Part shown: positions 24,708 to 34,644 of the stretch, one piece after another | Layout: every line of letters begins with the position of its first letter | Numbering within the stretch: the first letter of the stretch is position 1 | From: Roseivirga sp. UBA6052 | GTDB lineage: Bacteria; Bacteroidota; Bacteroidia; Cytophagales; Cyclobacteriaceae | DNA length: 64,000 nt | NCBI GenBank assembly: GCA_002427755.1 | Contig: DIYO01000002.1 | Coordinates: forward strand, 219,738 to 283,737 | Direction: 5' to 3' | Notes under the pieces: model-generated | Databases searched by the model: none | Seen by the model: only the letters and a program-made list of their open reading frames with translations | What the model was told of the DNA's origin: nothing | Translations under genes and position numbers: made by a program

Positions 24708-25436
24708 TTGAAAAACACCTACTTCCTCCTTTTATTATTCCTTATTGGGTGTTCAACACCTCAGAAAGAAGAACCCGAGTCTCAGGAGCAACTACCTGAA
24801 GAAATTGTAGCCAAGGTTCCTAAACCGGTTATCACTGTAGACATACCAAATTATCAATTCAGCTTTGCAAACCTTAAACTGAATCAGACATTAGGCGAAA
24901 CCGATCTACGTGTTTTTAAGCATTATGGAGAGTTCTTTACGGAAGACTTTAATATTTATAGACTAGATCGTATTGATTACTTAGCTGAATCCTATTTTAT
25001 CGATGATATCAATCTCTACTTTATTGATGACTTGTTGGTTAAAATACAGGCTTATTTAAAAGAAGATAAGACCAACGAATTCATGAATCGGTACGGAAAG
25101 GCCAGAATCGTAATTAATGATTATCACAATAAGAAACTTCTAGAGACTGAATCAATTCTAACTAAAGCGAATGGTAAGTATCGTATCAATGAGAAGATCG
25201 ACTATTACAAGCTACGCTGGATGACCGAAGAGGCTGATATTGAGTACATGGTCAATAAAAAAATTGATACCACAAAGATTATACAAGCAGACGACATTCG
25301 ACATTTTGATGACAAGCGGCACCGCTATAAAATCACATTTACCGCTAAAGATTTCGATGATCAAATGGCGTGGGTAAGATGGGAATCTTACAAACAGTCA
25401 AGAGGTCTTGTGGCCGAGCCGGCAACGGAAGACTAA
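24708..25436 (+). CDS. Hypothetical lipoprotein, 242 aa
   Basis: The TTG start gives a lipoprotein signal peptide with the lipobox LIGCS (C15), then a charged P/E linker (PQKEEPESQEQLPEEIV) and a domain rich in aromatic beta strands (INLYFIDDLLVKIQAYL, IVINDYHNKKLL). The late part repeats acidic and aromatic stretches, ending in a low-complexity tail. I do not recognise a family. It is a probable periplasmic or inner-face outer-membrane lipoprotein and overlaps the Ffh gene by four bases at the 3' end. Confidence 0.75.
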   Translation: MKNTYFLLLLFLIGCSTPQKEEPESQEQLPEEIVAKVPKPVITVDIPNYQFSFANLKLNQTLGETDLRVFKHYGEFFTEDFNIYRLDRIDYLAESYFIDDINLYFIDDLLVKIQAYLKEDKTNEFMNRYGKARIVINDYHNKKLLETESILTKANGKYRINEKIDYYKLRWMTEEADIEYMVNKKIDTTKIIQADDIRHFDDKRHRYKITFTAKDFDDQMAWVRWESYKQSRGLVAEPATED

Positions 25437-26767
25437 CGTCTTCCACCCATATTTGCTAGGTTAGCCATTGCGCGCTTACCTCCCATTTTATTCATGGTCT
25501 TCATCATCTTACGCATATCCGCAAACTGCTTCATTAAGTTATTCACTTGCTGAATGGAAGTACCGGAACCCGTAGCAATTCTTTTTCTTCTACTACCATT
25601 AATGATGTCTGGGTTTGCTCTTTCATCCTTAGTCATTGACTTAATTATGGCTTCTATTGGAACAAATGCGTCATCGTCAATATCCAAGCCTTTCATGGCT
25701 TTACCCATACCAGGGATCATACCAAGCAAGTCTTTCACATTACCCATTTTCTTGATCTGCTCCAGTTGGGAAAGGAAATCATCAAAGTCGAATTTATTTT
25801 GGCGAATCTTCTTGTTTAGCTTTTTAGCCTCTTCTTCATCGAAGGTTTGCTGAGCTTTCTCAACAAGAGAAACTACATCACCCATTCCGAGAATCCTGCT
25901 TGCCATTCTATCCGGATAGAATGCATCAATGGCTTCCATTTTCTCTCCAGTAGAAATGAACTTAATTGGCTTCTCAACAACTGTTCTAATAGAAAGTGCC
26001 GCACCACCTCTAGTATCACCATCTAACTTGGTAAGTACAACGCCATTAAAATCAAGACGCTCATTGAAAGTCTTTGCTGTATTAACCGCATCTTGACCAG
26101 TCATGGAGTCTACTACAAATAATGTCTCTGTAGGATTCAAGGCATTCTTAAGACCTTCAATCTCATTCATCATTTGCTCATCTACAGCTAAACGACCAGC
26201 CGTATCGACAATTACAATCTTCTTACCGGTTGCTTTAGCATGTTTTAAAGCGTTATTGGCAATGTCAATTGCGTTTTTATTCTCTGGTTCAGCATAAACC
26301 TCTACCCCTACTTGCTCTCCCAATACTTTCAATTGATCGATTGCAGCTGGTCTATAGATATCACAAGCCGTTAACAGAACTTGTCTACCCTGAGACTTCA
26401 GCATGTTAGCTAACTTACCGGAGAAGGTCGTCTTACCTGATCCTTGTAAACCTGAAATTAAGATAACCGCAGGATCACCTTGAATTTGCATGTCTACCTT
26501 AGAACCTCCCATCATTTGGGTAAGCTCTTCGTTCACGATTTTAACTAAGAGTTGACCTGGAGAAACTGAGATTAATACATCTTGTCCTAATGCTTCAGTC
26601 TTAATTCTGTCGGTGACTTCTTTGGCAACCTTATAGTTAACATCCGCATCAATCAATGCGCGTCTAATCTCCTTAACTGTAGAGGCTACGTTAATTTCAG
26701 TGATCTTACCTTGACCTTTAAGGTTCTTGAAGGCCTTATCTAACTTTCCACTTAAATTTTCAAACAT
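25433..26767 (-). CDS. ffh: Signal recognition particle protein Ffh
   Basis: The SRP GTPase that, with 4.5S RNA, targets membrane and exported proteins to FtsY and the translocon. The ATG at 26767 gives MFENLSGKLDKAFKNLKG; the frame is open upstream to 26830. The N domain is followed by the G domain: GLQGSGKTT (106-114), DTAGRL (188-193) and TKLDGDTRGGAALS (246-259). The methionine-rich M domain occupies the rest, with GSGTSIQQVNNLMKQF and a Met-rich end (MRKMMKTMNKMGGKRAM) that binds RNA and signal peptides. At 444 residues it has the standard length. Neither the SRP RNA gene nor ftsY is visible here. Confidence 0.96.
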   Translation of the reverse strand: MFENLSGKLDKAFKNLKGQGKITEINVASTVKEIRRALIDADVNYKVAKEVTDRIKTEALGQDVLISVSPGQLLVKIVNEELTQMMGGSKVDMQIQGDPAVILISGLQGSGKTTFSGKLANMLKSQGRQVLLTACDIYRPAAIDQLKVLGEQVGVEVYAEPENKNAIDIANNALKHAKATGKKIVIVDTAGRLAVDEQMMNEIEGLKNALNPTETLFVVDSMTGQDAVNTAKTFNERLDFNGVVLTKLDGDTRGGAALSIRTVVEKPIKFISTGEKMEAIDAFYPDRMASRILGMGDVVSLVEKAQQTFDEEEAKKLNKKIRQNKFDFDDFLSQLEQIKKMGNVKDLLGMIPGMGKAMKGLDIDDDAFVPIEAIIKSMTKDERANPDIINGSRRKRIATGSGTSIQQVNNLMKQFADMRKMMKTMNKMGGKRAMANLANMGGRR

Positions 26768-26912
26768 GCTATTCTGAAATTTGGATGGCAAAAATAGCCA
26801 AATTTCTGGTATTATGAACGCCTTAAACACGTTCTAGATGAGACAAATCATATAGAAGGCTTTCGATTTAAAGTGCTTATCTAGATATTGGCTCACTCAT
26901 TTTGAAAAACGC

Positions 26913-29372
26913 ATGAAGAAGCTCGATTTTAAGAAAGACATCTTACCACATTTAGTAGCTGTTATTATCTTTCTTATCCTCACATTTATATTCTTTAAAC
27001 CCTCATTGATAGACGGAAAAAGCCTGAATCAAAGTGACATTGTCCAGTGGCAAGCGAGTGCGCAAGAACTGGTAGAATATAGAGCTGAAACAGGTGAAGA
27101 AGGACTTTGGACTAATTCTATTTTTGGAGGGATGCCGGCCTATCTCATTAGCGTTAAATGGGGAAATCAATTGATTAAGACTGCCCATGCTATTTATACA
27201 CTGGGACTCCCACACCCTGTCAGAATCATATTTGCATGTATGTTATCATTCTACATCATGCTACTCTGTTTTGGCGTTAGGCCATATGTGGCCATTATTG
27301 GGGCTATTGCATTCGGGCTTTCATCTTATAACATGATTGGAATGACAGCTGGACACAATGCCAGAATTTCAGCTGTATCCTTTATGCCATTAGTCATGGG
27401 TGGTATTCACTTGTGCTTTAACAAATACAAATGGCTGGGTATGTCATTAACGGCATTAGCGTTAGCTATGCAAATGCGTGTTAACCACTTACAGATCACC
27501 TATTATTTGGCCTTCATAGTTGGCATATATGGAATCGTTCAATTAATCTATGCAGCCCAAGAAAATCGCTTACCTGAATTCGGGAGACGATTAGGTCTAT
27601 TAGTGATAGCTGCAATTATGGCGGTAGGCACCTTTTTTGGTGAATTCTATGCTACTTATGAATACGGCAAATACTCAAATAGAGGAAAGTCTGAATTGAC
27701 CAATCAAACCAATGAAGAAATGAATACGGATGGTTTGGGTAAAACCTATGCTTTTCAATATTCAAATGGTATTTGGGATCCATTCACGCTCTTTATACCT
27801 AATGCACTTGGAGGTAACGGTCCTTTCCCTCCTGATGGCGAGCTAGCTATGAGTTTGAAACCACTAGGTGTTTCATTTCAGCAAATCCCTCAACTCGGTA
27901 TTCAAACCTATTGGGGCAAGGAATCTCCAACAACTTACTATGCCGGAGCAATCATGATTTTCCTTTTGGTTGTCGGCTTCTTTGTAGTAGATAAAAAGTA
28001 TTTAATCTGGTTAATAACAGTTGCTGTTCTAGGTATTCTTTTTAGTTATGGCAGAAACCTCCCTAGTTTCAACAATTTCATGTTCGACTATTTTCCCGGA
28101 TACAACAAGTTCCGGTCTGTAACCTTTACCATGGTAATGCCGATCTTCTCTTTTGCGTTGATTGGTTGTCTGGTTTTAGAAAAAATATTTGAAGAACGTT
28201 TCAAAGCTATTTCCAAGAAGCAATTGGCGATAGCATTCGGAATCACTGGAGGCTTGGCTCTTTTCCTTGCTGTTGGGTCTGGTGCGCTAAGCTATAGATC
28301 AGATGTTGACAGACAACTATCCCAACTTTTAGCAGAGCAAGCGGGACCACAAGTAGCCAATGATGTAATAAGCGGTATCCGCGCTGATAGGCAGGGTATT
28401 ATGCAAGCAGATGCTTTTAGATCATTTGCATTTATTGCACTCTTCGGCCTAACACTTTACCTCTTACTTATTGATAAGATTTCCTCTCTTATGGCGTCTG
28501 CTGGCATGACCATTTTAATGGTAGCAGACACCGGATTTGTGAGCTCACGTTTCATGAGTGAAGGCAACTTCAGTACAAATTATAATACGCAGTCCTTCGC
28601 CTTGTCTGCGGCCGATCAATCCATAAAGAATAATGAATCACCCGGAGATAGAGTACTTGATTTGACTAAAAGCTTTTATAATGGTATCCCTTCTTATCAT
28701 CACCATTTGATTAATGGGTACCATGGGGCTAGAGTAAGAAGATACCAAGAGATCATTGACAATAAGCTGCTAGATGAGTATTCAAATATCAGAAACGTGA
28801 TACAAAGCGGCAGTCAAGACTTCAGCGCATTCCCGATTATCAATATGCTCAACACTAAGTTTTTAATTGTTAATCCCGGAAGTGCAAGTGGGGCATTAAT
28901 TAACAATTCGGCTTCTGGTAGTGCTTGGTTTGCAGAAGGACTTGTTTTTTCTGATGATGCAGATGCTGAGTTTTCTAATACACTGTCACAACCCGACCTG
29001 AGGTCAAAAGCCGTTGTTCGTTCAGATGAAGTGAGTGCATCTCAAGGTTTGTCAAATGGCACTATTACACTTGTTGAATCAAGACCAGGTTACTGGAAGT
29101 ATGAAACTAGCAATACGGGTGATGGCTTTGCTGTATTCTCTGAGGTGTATTATCCAAAAGGTTTTGAAGTGACAGTTGATGGTGAAGAGGTAGAAATGAC
29201 TCATGCAAATTACATTTTGAGGGGTTTACCAATTCCTTCGGGTAGCCATGTGGTTGAATTCAAATTTGCTCCAAAGATTTACACTTCTGGAACAATCATC
29301 ATGAGCATTATGAGCATTCTAGTTCTAGCTGGTTTCTTATTTACAGTTTACCTCAACTTGAAGAAGTCTTAG
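26913..29372 (+). CDS. YfhO family multi-pass membrane protein
   Basis: An 819-residue protein with a long N-terminal membrane domain of about a dozen helices (from LVAVIIFLILTFIFF to the VAGSGALS region) and a large C-terminal periplasmic part ending in one more helix (IIMSIMSILVLAGFLF). YfhO proteins are GT-C-fold relatives thought to transfer sugars to lipid-linked or cell-wall acceptors; in Firmicutes YfhO glycosylates teichoic acids. The GT-C-like early Asp/Glu region is present (QSDIVQWQASAQELVEYR). It is upstream of the polysaccharide genes and overlaps the next one by 20 bases at the 3' end. Confidence 0.85.
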   Translation: MKKLDFKKDILPHLVAVIIFLILTFIFFKPSLIDGKSLNQSDIVQWQASAQELVEYRAETGEEGLWTNSIFGGMPAYLISVKWGNQLIKTAHAIYTLGLPHPVRIIFACMLSFYIMLLCFGVRPYVAIIGAIAFGLSSYNMIGMTAGHNARISAVSFMPLVMGGIHLCFNKYKWLGMSLTALALAMQMRVNHLQITYYLAFIVGIYGIVQLIYAAQENRLPEFGRRLGLLVIAAIMAVGTFFGEFYATYEYGKYSNRGKSELTNQTNEEMNTDGLGKTYAFQYSNGIWDPFTLFIPNALGGNGPFPPDGELAMSLKPLGVSFQQIPQLGIQTYWGKESPTTYYAGAIMIFLLVVGFFVVDKKYLIWLITVAVLGILFSYGRNLPSFNNFMFDYFPGYNKFRSVTFTMVMPIFSFALIGCLVLEKIFEERFKAISKKQLAIAFGITGGLALFLAVGSGALSYRSDVDRQLSQLLAEQAGPQVANDVISGIRADRQGIMQADAFRSFAFIALFGLTLYLLLIDKISSLMASAGMTILMVADTGFVSSRFMSEGNFSTNYNTQSFALSAADQSIKNNESPGDRVLDLTKSFYNGIPSYHHHLINGYHGARVRRYQEIIDNKLLDEYSNIRNVIQSGSQDFSAFPIINMLNTKFLIVNPGSASGALINNSASGSAWFAEGLVFSDDADAEFSNTLSQPDLRSKAVVRSDEVSASQGLSNGTITLVESRPGYWKYETSNTGDGFAVFSEVYYPKGFEVTVDGEEVEMTHANYILRGLPIPSGSHVVEFKFAPKIYTSGTIIMSIMSILVLAGFLFTVYLNLKKS

Positions 29373-30558
29373 AAAGGTAGGCATAGTGGTCAATAAGACC
29401 CTTTGATGTTATAGACCAATTGTATTTGGATTCAACAGCCTGTCGTGCGTTTATACCATGTGTTCTTAAGAGTTCTGAATCGTCATAGTATTCTAATATG
29501 CATTGAGCCAAGGATTCAGGGTTTTCTGCTTCATGAACCATTCCGCATTCTGACCCTTCAATCACGTTAACCTGACTTGGACAGTCACTGACAATTACTG
29601 GCTTTTCACTTGCCATGTATTGAAAAAGTTTATTGGCCAATGTGGTATCATGATGTTTGTTCCTATGCAACGGAGAAAGACAAACATTTGCAGTACTTAT
29701 GTAGGATGGAAAGAGTGATACATCTTGCCATCCCTCCCATTGAATTAAATCAGAAACTCCCAGCTTTTCAGCTAGCTGTTTTGAATCTACGTCTTGGGAA
29801 CTCTTACCAACTACAATTAACTTCAGATCGTTAACCTTATCCTTAAGAATTGCCAGGGCCTGAATCGCAGTATCAATTCCTCTTCTAGTTCCAGTATCCC
29901 CAACATAAACCAGATTAAAGCCTCCACTAAATCTATCTTGAATCTCTTTATCCAAAGGATACTCACCATAAATATCCAATTCGATTGTATTCGCCACATG
30001 AAAGAATTTTGAAGTAGGTTCTGATGTTTCTTTTACCGCATCTTCAATGGCTTCAGGAGTAACCATCACTACATTGTCAGCCGATTTAATCAATTGATTT
30101 TGTGCTTTACGCCAAGCTTCAATTGAAATAAGCTGTTTAGTCGGAAAGCGGTTTAAATGGGGATAAAACCGGAGAATCTCAGGTCTATTCTCATGTAAAT
30201 CTAACGTTAGAGGCAACTTGATTTTTTTGTTCACATCCAATACCGCTTTGGCCATCAACATATCGTGTACATGAATAGCATCAGGCTTTACCTTATCAAT
30301 AAACTGCCTAATAGCTGGCTTTAGCGCATTGTGATAGAAAGAAAAAGTATAAGCAAGTGCCGATAGCTTATAAATAATCTGAGATACTTTAATGCGATGA
30401 ACATGAATCCCTTTGTATTCTTCATACGCAGGAGTTAATCCTTTGTAGTTAAGAGAAAACAGATGAACTTCATGTCCTGCCTTTACCAAGGAATATGCTT
30501 CATTCTCAACCCTTGAATCAGGTGGAAAAGATTGATCTAAAAAAACTCCTATGCGCAC
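29353..30558 (-). CDS. Family 4 glycosyltransferase
   Basis: A 401-residue GT-B retaining glycosyltransferase. The N-terminal domain begins IGVFLDQSFPPDSRVENEAYSL (GT4-type start), and the C-terminal nucleotide-binding half has VYVGDTGTRRGIDTAIQAL, LIVVGKSS and EKPVIVSDCPSQVNVIEGSECG (the E-x7-E-like donor site). Sugar specificity is unknown; the family builds surface glycans. It is the leftward partner in a convergent pair with the YfhO gene. Confidence 0.9.
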   Translation of the reverse strand: MRIGVFLDQSFPPDSRVENEAYSLVKAGHEVHLFSLNYKGLTPAYEEYKGIHVHRIKVSQIIYKLSALAYTFSFYHNALKPAIRQFIDKVKPDAIHVHDMLMAKAVLDVNKKIKLPLTLDLHENRPEILRFYPHLNRFPTKQLISIEAWRKAQNQLIKSADNVVMVTPEAIEDAVKETSEPTSKFFHVANTIELDIYGEYPLDKEIQDRFSGGFNLVYVGDTGTRRGIDTAIQALAILKDKVNDLKLIVVGKSSQDVDSKQLAEKLGVSDLIQWEGWQDVSLFPSYISTANVCLSPLHRNKHHDTTLANKLFQYMASEKPVIVSDCPSQVNVIEGSECGMVHEAENPESLAQCILEYYDDSELLRTHGINARQAVESKYNWSITSKGLIDHYAYLSKTSSS

Positions 30559-30637
30559 AAGAGCAAAATTGATGAATCGGTTTAAGTTTCAAAGCAAAAG
30601 CAATAATTAGATTCATTTTATTAGTTTCGGCAGCTAT

Positions 30638-31360
30638 ATGGCAGTGAGCAAGGAAAAGCTTCTTGAAGTAAAACGACAAATCGAGCTAAATCCGTTCGCA
30701 AGAAGGAATATTGCGGTCAATAGGGATTCTGGTTTGGCTTACTGGTTCTACAGAATTAGAAGGCCGCTACTCAAAAAAAAGTATGCACATTACCAGAAAA
30801 GAAACCCACACAAACCTTGGCTTACTCCTGATGCAATAAAAGCTTTAGAAATGCTGCTTCAACCCACTGATATTGGTTTAGAATATGGCAGTGGCAGAAG
30901 CACCAAATTCTTTGCCTCTAAGCTACAACATCTAACAAGCATAGAACATCACGAAGGGTGGTATCAAAAAGTAAAAGAAGAACTTAAAGCAGAAGGATTA
31001 ACCAACGTAAAATACCTGCTCGCTGTACCGAAGGGTAGTATACCCCAAGTTCATTTCACTAGTGAAGCTCAACACTTTACTCCCGAAAAAGAATACCCCA
31101 TTGAAGACAAGTATTTTAAAGACTATATCAGCCTAATAGAAGACTTTCCAGAATCCCATTTAGATTTTGCATTGATCGATGGACGCGCCAGAAAAAGCTG
31201 TGCTCTTAAAGCGATAGATAAAATTAAATCTGGGGGCTTACTAGTTCTTGACAACGCAGAAAGAGTTAGATATGAAAAGGTGCATGGAGCCTTAAAAACT
31301 TGGGATAAGATATTTACTACTACCGGCCTTACTGATACTGTAATTTGGAGAAAACCATAG
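30638..31360 (+). CDS. Class I SAM-dependent methyltransferase-like protein
   Basis: A 240-residue protein with a Rossmann methyltransferase core: GLEYGSGRSTKFFA at 80-93 is the glycine-rich motif I, SIEHHEGWYQKV is the acidic motif II position, FALIDGRARKSCALKAI contains the motif IV Asp, and GGLLVLDNAERVRYEK follows. The N-terminal 60 residues are basic. The target is unknown; its place between glycan genes suggests a surface-glycan or lipid acceptor. The next gene starts directly after its stop codon (TAGATG). Confidence 0.8.
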   Translation: MAVSKEKLLEVKRQIELNPFARRNIAVNRDSGLAYWFYRIRRPLLKKKYAHYQKRNPHKPWLTPDAIKALEMLLQPTDIGLEYGSGRSTKFFASKLQHLTSIEHHEGWYQKVKEELKAEGLTNVKYLLAVPKGSIPQVHFTSEAQHFTPEKEYPIEDKYFKDYISLIEDFPESHLDFALIDGRARKSCALKAIDKIKSGGLLVLDNAERVRYEKVHGALKTWDKIFTTTGLTDTVIWRKP

Positions 31361-32842
31361 ATGGGGATAGTCATAAATCAGAGTATCAAATCGTCAGTTG
31401 TGGCTTATGTGGGTGTATTGATAGGCTTCATTAATGTGCTTTGGCTTTACACCTATTTCTTGTCAACCGAACAAATTGGTCTGTTCAGACTCATTCAAAG
31501 TAGTTCTTTCCTTCTGGCCACATTTGGGCAAGTTGGCTTAGGCAGCAGCGTAGTAAAGTTTTTTCCAAGTTTTAAAGAAGAAAAAGGGTTTCTGGGTGCT
31601 GCTCTAATCGGTACGATCATTGGATTCATTCTACTGCTAATTACCATTACAGTTTTTAAATCAGCTCTTGTCAATTACTTCTCTAACGAATCAGCTCTAT
31701 TCATTCAATACTTCTCACTCACACTCACCATTACGCTCTCATTAATCTTATTCCAAGTTTTAGAAGCCTTTTCGAGAAGCCTGCTCAACATAGTATTGCC
31801 TACGCTTTTGAGAGATATTGGCATAAGGCTCAGCACTACAGTAGCAGTCGTATGTTTTGGGTTTGATATAATAAGCTTTGATACTGCACTTATTCTAGTT
31901 GTGTGCGCTTATGGGCTTAATGCATTAGCCCTACTTTTCTATGTAGGTTATTCACGAAAGCTGGGTATCTCTTTCAACTTCAAATTCCTAAAAAATGGCA
32001 AGTTCAAAGAAGTGCTCAGATATGGCTTATACTCCCTTCTAGGAGCTGGTGGGACACAAATTATACTGCAAATAGACAGCGTAATGGTTAGTGGTATGGA
32101 AGGACTAGATGCTACAGGAATTTACACCATCGCCTTTTTCATAGGCATTGTAATTGAGATGCCTAAAAGAGCAATTACTCAAGTAAGCTCAGTCTTGATT
32201 TCAGAATCCTTCGTCAAAAATGATTTAGCCGCTATAAAAAAGCTCTATCAGCAAACTTCTATCAACCAAATGATCATTGGGACCCTCTTACTATTAGGCA
32301 TCTGGTCAAATATTGAGAATATCTATGCTTTTATACCGAACCGGGAAGTATACATCAATGGTATAAATGTGGTGTTATTCATTGCTCTTGGTAAGCTCAG
32401 TGATATGATCTTTGGTGTTAATGGTGAAATCATAGTCATGTCGCGTTTCTTCAGGTTTAATGTGCTAGCGATTGCTATACTTGCCGGAACTACTATCATT
32501 CTCAATTATTACCTGATTCCGGTTTATGGTCTGGAAGGTGCAGCTATAGCCTCCTTTATTGCCATGCTGAGCTTCAATGTAATGAAGTTCATTTTTCTCT
32601 TGGTGAAATTTCAACTTCAGCCTTTCACCAATAAGACTCTCCTATTCATTTGCATTGCTCTTGTGACCATTCTGGCTGAATCCTTTGTACCAAGATTAGA
32701 CAAGGCTTTACTCGATTTTGCTATGCGATCCGTGGTAATAACGATTCTACTAATTATTCCAACTTACGGACTCAAAGTCTCCCCAGAATTCAACCAATTG
32801 ATTAATAATGCCTTAAGAATACTGAAACTAAAGCGTGTCTAA
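31361..32842 (+). CDS. Wzx-like polysaccharide flippase (MATE/MOP superfamily)
   Basis: A 493-residue inner-membrane transporter with about 12-14 helices, opening with KSSVVAYVGVLIGFINVLWLYTYFL and EQIGLFRLIQSSSFLLATFGQVGLGS, the pattern of lipid-linked repeat-unit flippases. The middle has the family stretch LLGAGGTQIILQIDSVMVSG and ATGIYTIAFFIG. It would flip undecaprenyl-linked oligosaccharide units across the inner membrane. It starts with no gap after the methyltransferase gene and overlaps the convergent glycosyltransferase by 15 bases. Confidence 0.9.
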   Translation: MGIVINQSIKSSVVAYVGVLIGFINVLWLYTYFLSTEQIGLFRLIQSSSFLLATFGQVGLGSSVVKFFPSFKEEKGFLGAALIGTIIGFILLLITITVFKSALVNYFSNESALFIQYFSLTLTITLSLILFQVLEAFSRSLLNIVLPTLLRDIGIRLSTTVAVVCFGFDIISFDTALILVVCAYGLNALALLFYVGYSRKLGISFNFKFLKNGKFKEVLRYGLYSLLGAGGTQIILQIDSVMVSGMEGLDATGIYTIAFFIGIVIEMPKRAITQVSSVLISESFVKNDLAAIKKLYQQTSINQMIIGTLLLLGIWSNIENIYAFIPNREVYINGINVVLFIALGKLSDMIFGVNGEIIVMSRFFRFNVLAIAILAGTTIILNYYLIPVYGLEGAAIASFIAMLSFNVMKFIFLLVKFQLQPFTNKTLLFICIALVTILAESFVPRLDKALLDFAMRSVVITILLIIPTYGLKVSPEFNQLINNALRILKLKRV

Positions 32843-34117
32843 TAATTTCGCTAAATCTTGAGTGAGTGCCTTTCTTTCGAATCGCCCAACGTTTTGAGAA
32901 TTAGTTTCATTTCTACTCTCTATAATTGATAGAATAAATGTCTTTATCCCAACTGAATCATCATATTCAAAAAGCTGTCCAGCTTTAGTCTCAGTGAGGA
33001 TTTTATCAATATCTGATCCCTCATAACCTAAAGCCAGAATTCTTCTATTGGCCCCTAAATATTCGAAAAGCTTGCCAGGTAATTGAGAGAAACTCCCCTC
33101 TTCTCTACTTTGAAGTAGAAGCAATAGATCACTGTTCGCGTACAGATTGAAAACTTCTTCATGATCGACAGAATCTTGGAACTGTGTACATGGAGACAAA
33201 TGTGGCAGGTTTTCAATTTGGTCTTTAGCAATAGGACTTATAATCCCCGTTATGTTCAATCGAAAACGTTCTTGAAAACTGGCTTCAGCACATAACTCAT
33301 CTAAAAGTCTCCATAATACTTCAGGGCTACGCTCTTTACTCAGCATACCTACATAGCTCATCTTGAAGGTTTCAGTATGAGCGGTTCGGTCGCTAACAGA
33401 GTAATCTCCAACATCATAACCATTAGTAATAGAAATTACCTTTCTCGCACCGAGAGATTTAAATTCTTCTACTGCAGTCGGACTGGTGGCCAAAGTTACG
33501 TCAGCCATCTTTAACACCTCATGTTCTTGCCTCTTATGAATGTTCCAAATCGGCTTGGTAATCAACATCCTTTTCAGAATTGTCCATTCTGTCCAAGGGT
33601 CTCTAAAATCAGCTATCCAACTTAATGCCGGATTCCTCAACTTAAGACCTCTGCCAATTAAATGAACACTATGCGGTGGACCTGTGGTAATGATGTGCTT
33701 TATCTCATTGGTCTCTAAGATACTCATGAGATAATCTACAGAGGGTTTTATCCAAAAGCGCTTAGGATCAGGCACGAAAAGGTTACCTCTAAGCCAAATC
33801 GCTAATTTCTTTAATACTGAAGACTTTTGATCTTCCAAGATTTGACCTTGATTGAGCTTCCGCTTTCCACTAAGAACTTTGAAAATCTTGTAGGGCTCCC
33901 AAATGGGAAATTTCAACACTTCAAGAGACGGGTTAATATCTCTAAGAAGACTCTCATCTTTTAAATCGAAGTCTGGATTTTCTGGAGTGAAAATTACTGG
34001 TTCCCAATCAAATTCAGGGAGATACTTAGAGAACTTTAACCATCGTTGGACTCCTGCACCTCCACTTGGTGGCCAGTAATAAGTAATGATTAGTACTTTC
34101 TTTTTCTCCCCTTTCAA
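32828..34117 (-). CDS. Family 4-like glycosyltransferase
   Basis: A 429-residue GT-B glycosyltransferase. It opens with KKVLIITYYWPPSGGAGVQRWLKFSKYLPEF, the N-terminal family block, and the second half has MSYVGMLSKERSPEVLWRLL and LPGKLFEYLGANRRILALGYEGSD for donor binding. Acceptor and donor are unknown. It reads toward the flippase with a 15-base 3' overlap and starts 80 bases before the LemA-like gene, which reads the other way. Confidence 0.88.
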   Translation of the reverse strand: MKGEKKKVLIITYYWPPSGGAGVQRWLKFSKYLPEFDWEPVIFTPENPDFDLKDESLLRDINPSLEVLKFPIWEPYKIFKVLSGKRKLNQGQILEDQKSSVLKKLAIWLRGNLFVPDPKRFWIKPSVDYLMSILETNEIKHIITTGPPHSVHLIGRGLKLRNPALSWIADFRDPWTEWTILKRMLITKPIWNIHKRQEHEVLKMADVTLATSPTAVEEFKSLGARKVISITNGYDVGDYSVSDRTAHTETFKMSYVGMLSKERSPEVLWRLLDELCAEASFQERFRLNITGIISPIAKDQIENLPHLSPCTQFQDSVDHEEVFNLYANSDLLLLLQSREEGSFSQLPGKLFEYLGANRRILALGYEGSDIDKILTETKAGQLFEYDDSVGIKTFILSIIESRNETNSQNVGRFERKALTQDLAKLLDTL

Positions 34118-34197
34118 TGAATTGAGCTAACGGCTATTTGCAATTATTAGTAAAAAAAATTTATTTCGGACGCTTTAAAGGTCAAAATCAAACAACA

Positions 34198-34644
34198 ATG
34201 GGTTACATTCCAATTTTCGTAGCACTCTTAGGTCTCGTAGTGCTCTATACTGTTTATACACTCAATCTCATCAAACCAAGAAAAGGTAAACTTACCGCCA
34301 TTATCAACAAAATGGCTGATTTGAGTAGAGATCGAAAAGCAATCATCCTCAAAACCGCCGCCGCAGAAGAAAACTCTTCAATGAATGAAGCAGCAGAAAA
34401 ATTAAAAAAGACATCCACGGATCGATTCCAAAGCTTTAACAAAGAAGAAGAACTTATTCAAGTAATTAATTCTGGCCTAGCTGGTCTCGAGGAAGGAGAA
34501 TTGAAAACAAATCTCGTTCAAATGAACACAAATCAAGAAGCATTAATGAAGCAGCTAAAATTGGCTTCTAATGACTACAACGGATTAATCTCAAAGGCAC
34601 CAGCAAGTTTTGTGGCTTCAGTTTTCGGCTACAAAAAATTCTAA
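34198..34644 (+). CDS. LemA-like small membrane protein, 148 aa
   Basis: The ATG at 34198 gives one N-terminal membrane helix (GYIPIFVALLGLVVLYTVYTL) and then a helical domain. The end, YNGLISKAPASFVASVFGYKKF, reads like the LemA C-terminus (YN...P..f.A..fGyk.f), and the middle has LemA-like helices with conserved Asn and Leu. It is shorter than the usual 180-200 residues. The role is unknown. Its last 27 bases overlap miaA, the longest 3' overlap in the window. Confidence 0.7.
   Translation: MGYIPIFVALLGLVVLYTVYTLNLIKPRKGKLTAIINKMADLSRDRKAIILKTAAAEENSSMNEAAEKLKKTSTDRFQSFNKEEELIQVINSGLAGLEEGELKTNLVQMNTNQEALMKQLKLASNDYNGLISKAPASFVASVFGYKKF

Noticed and set aside
26768..26830. N-terminal extension of Ffh
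   Set aside because: The family starts at MFENLSGKL; the extra residues are not conserved-looking.
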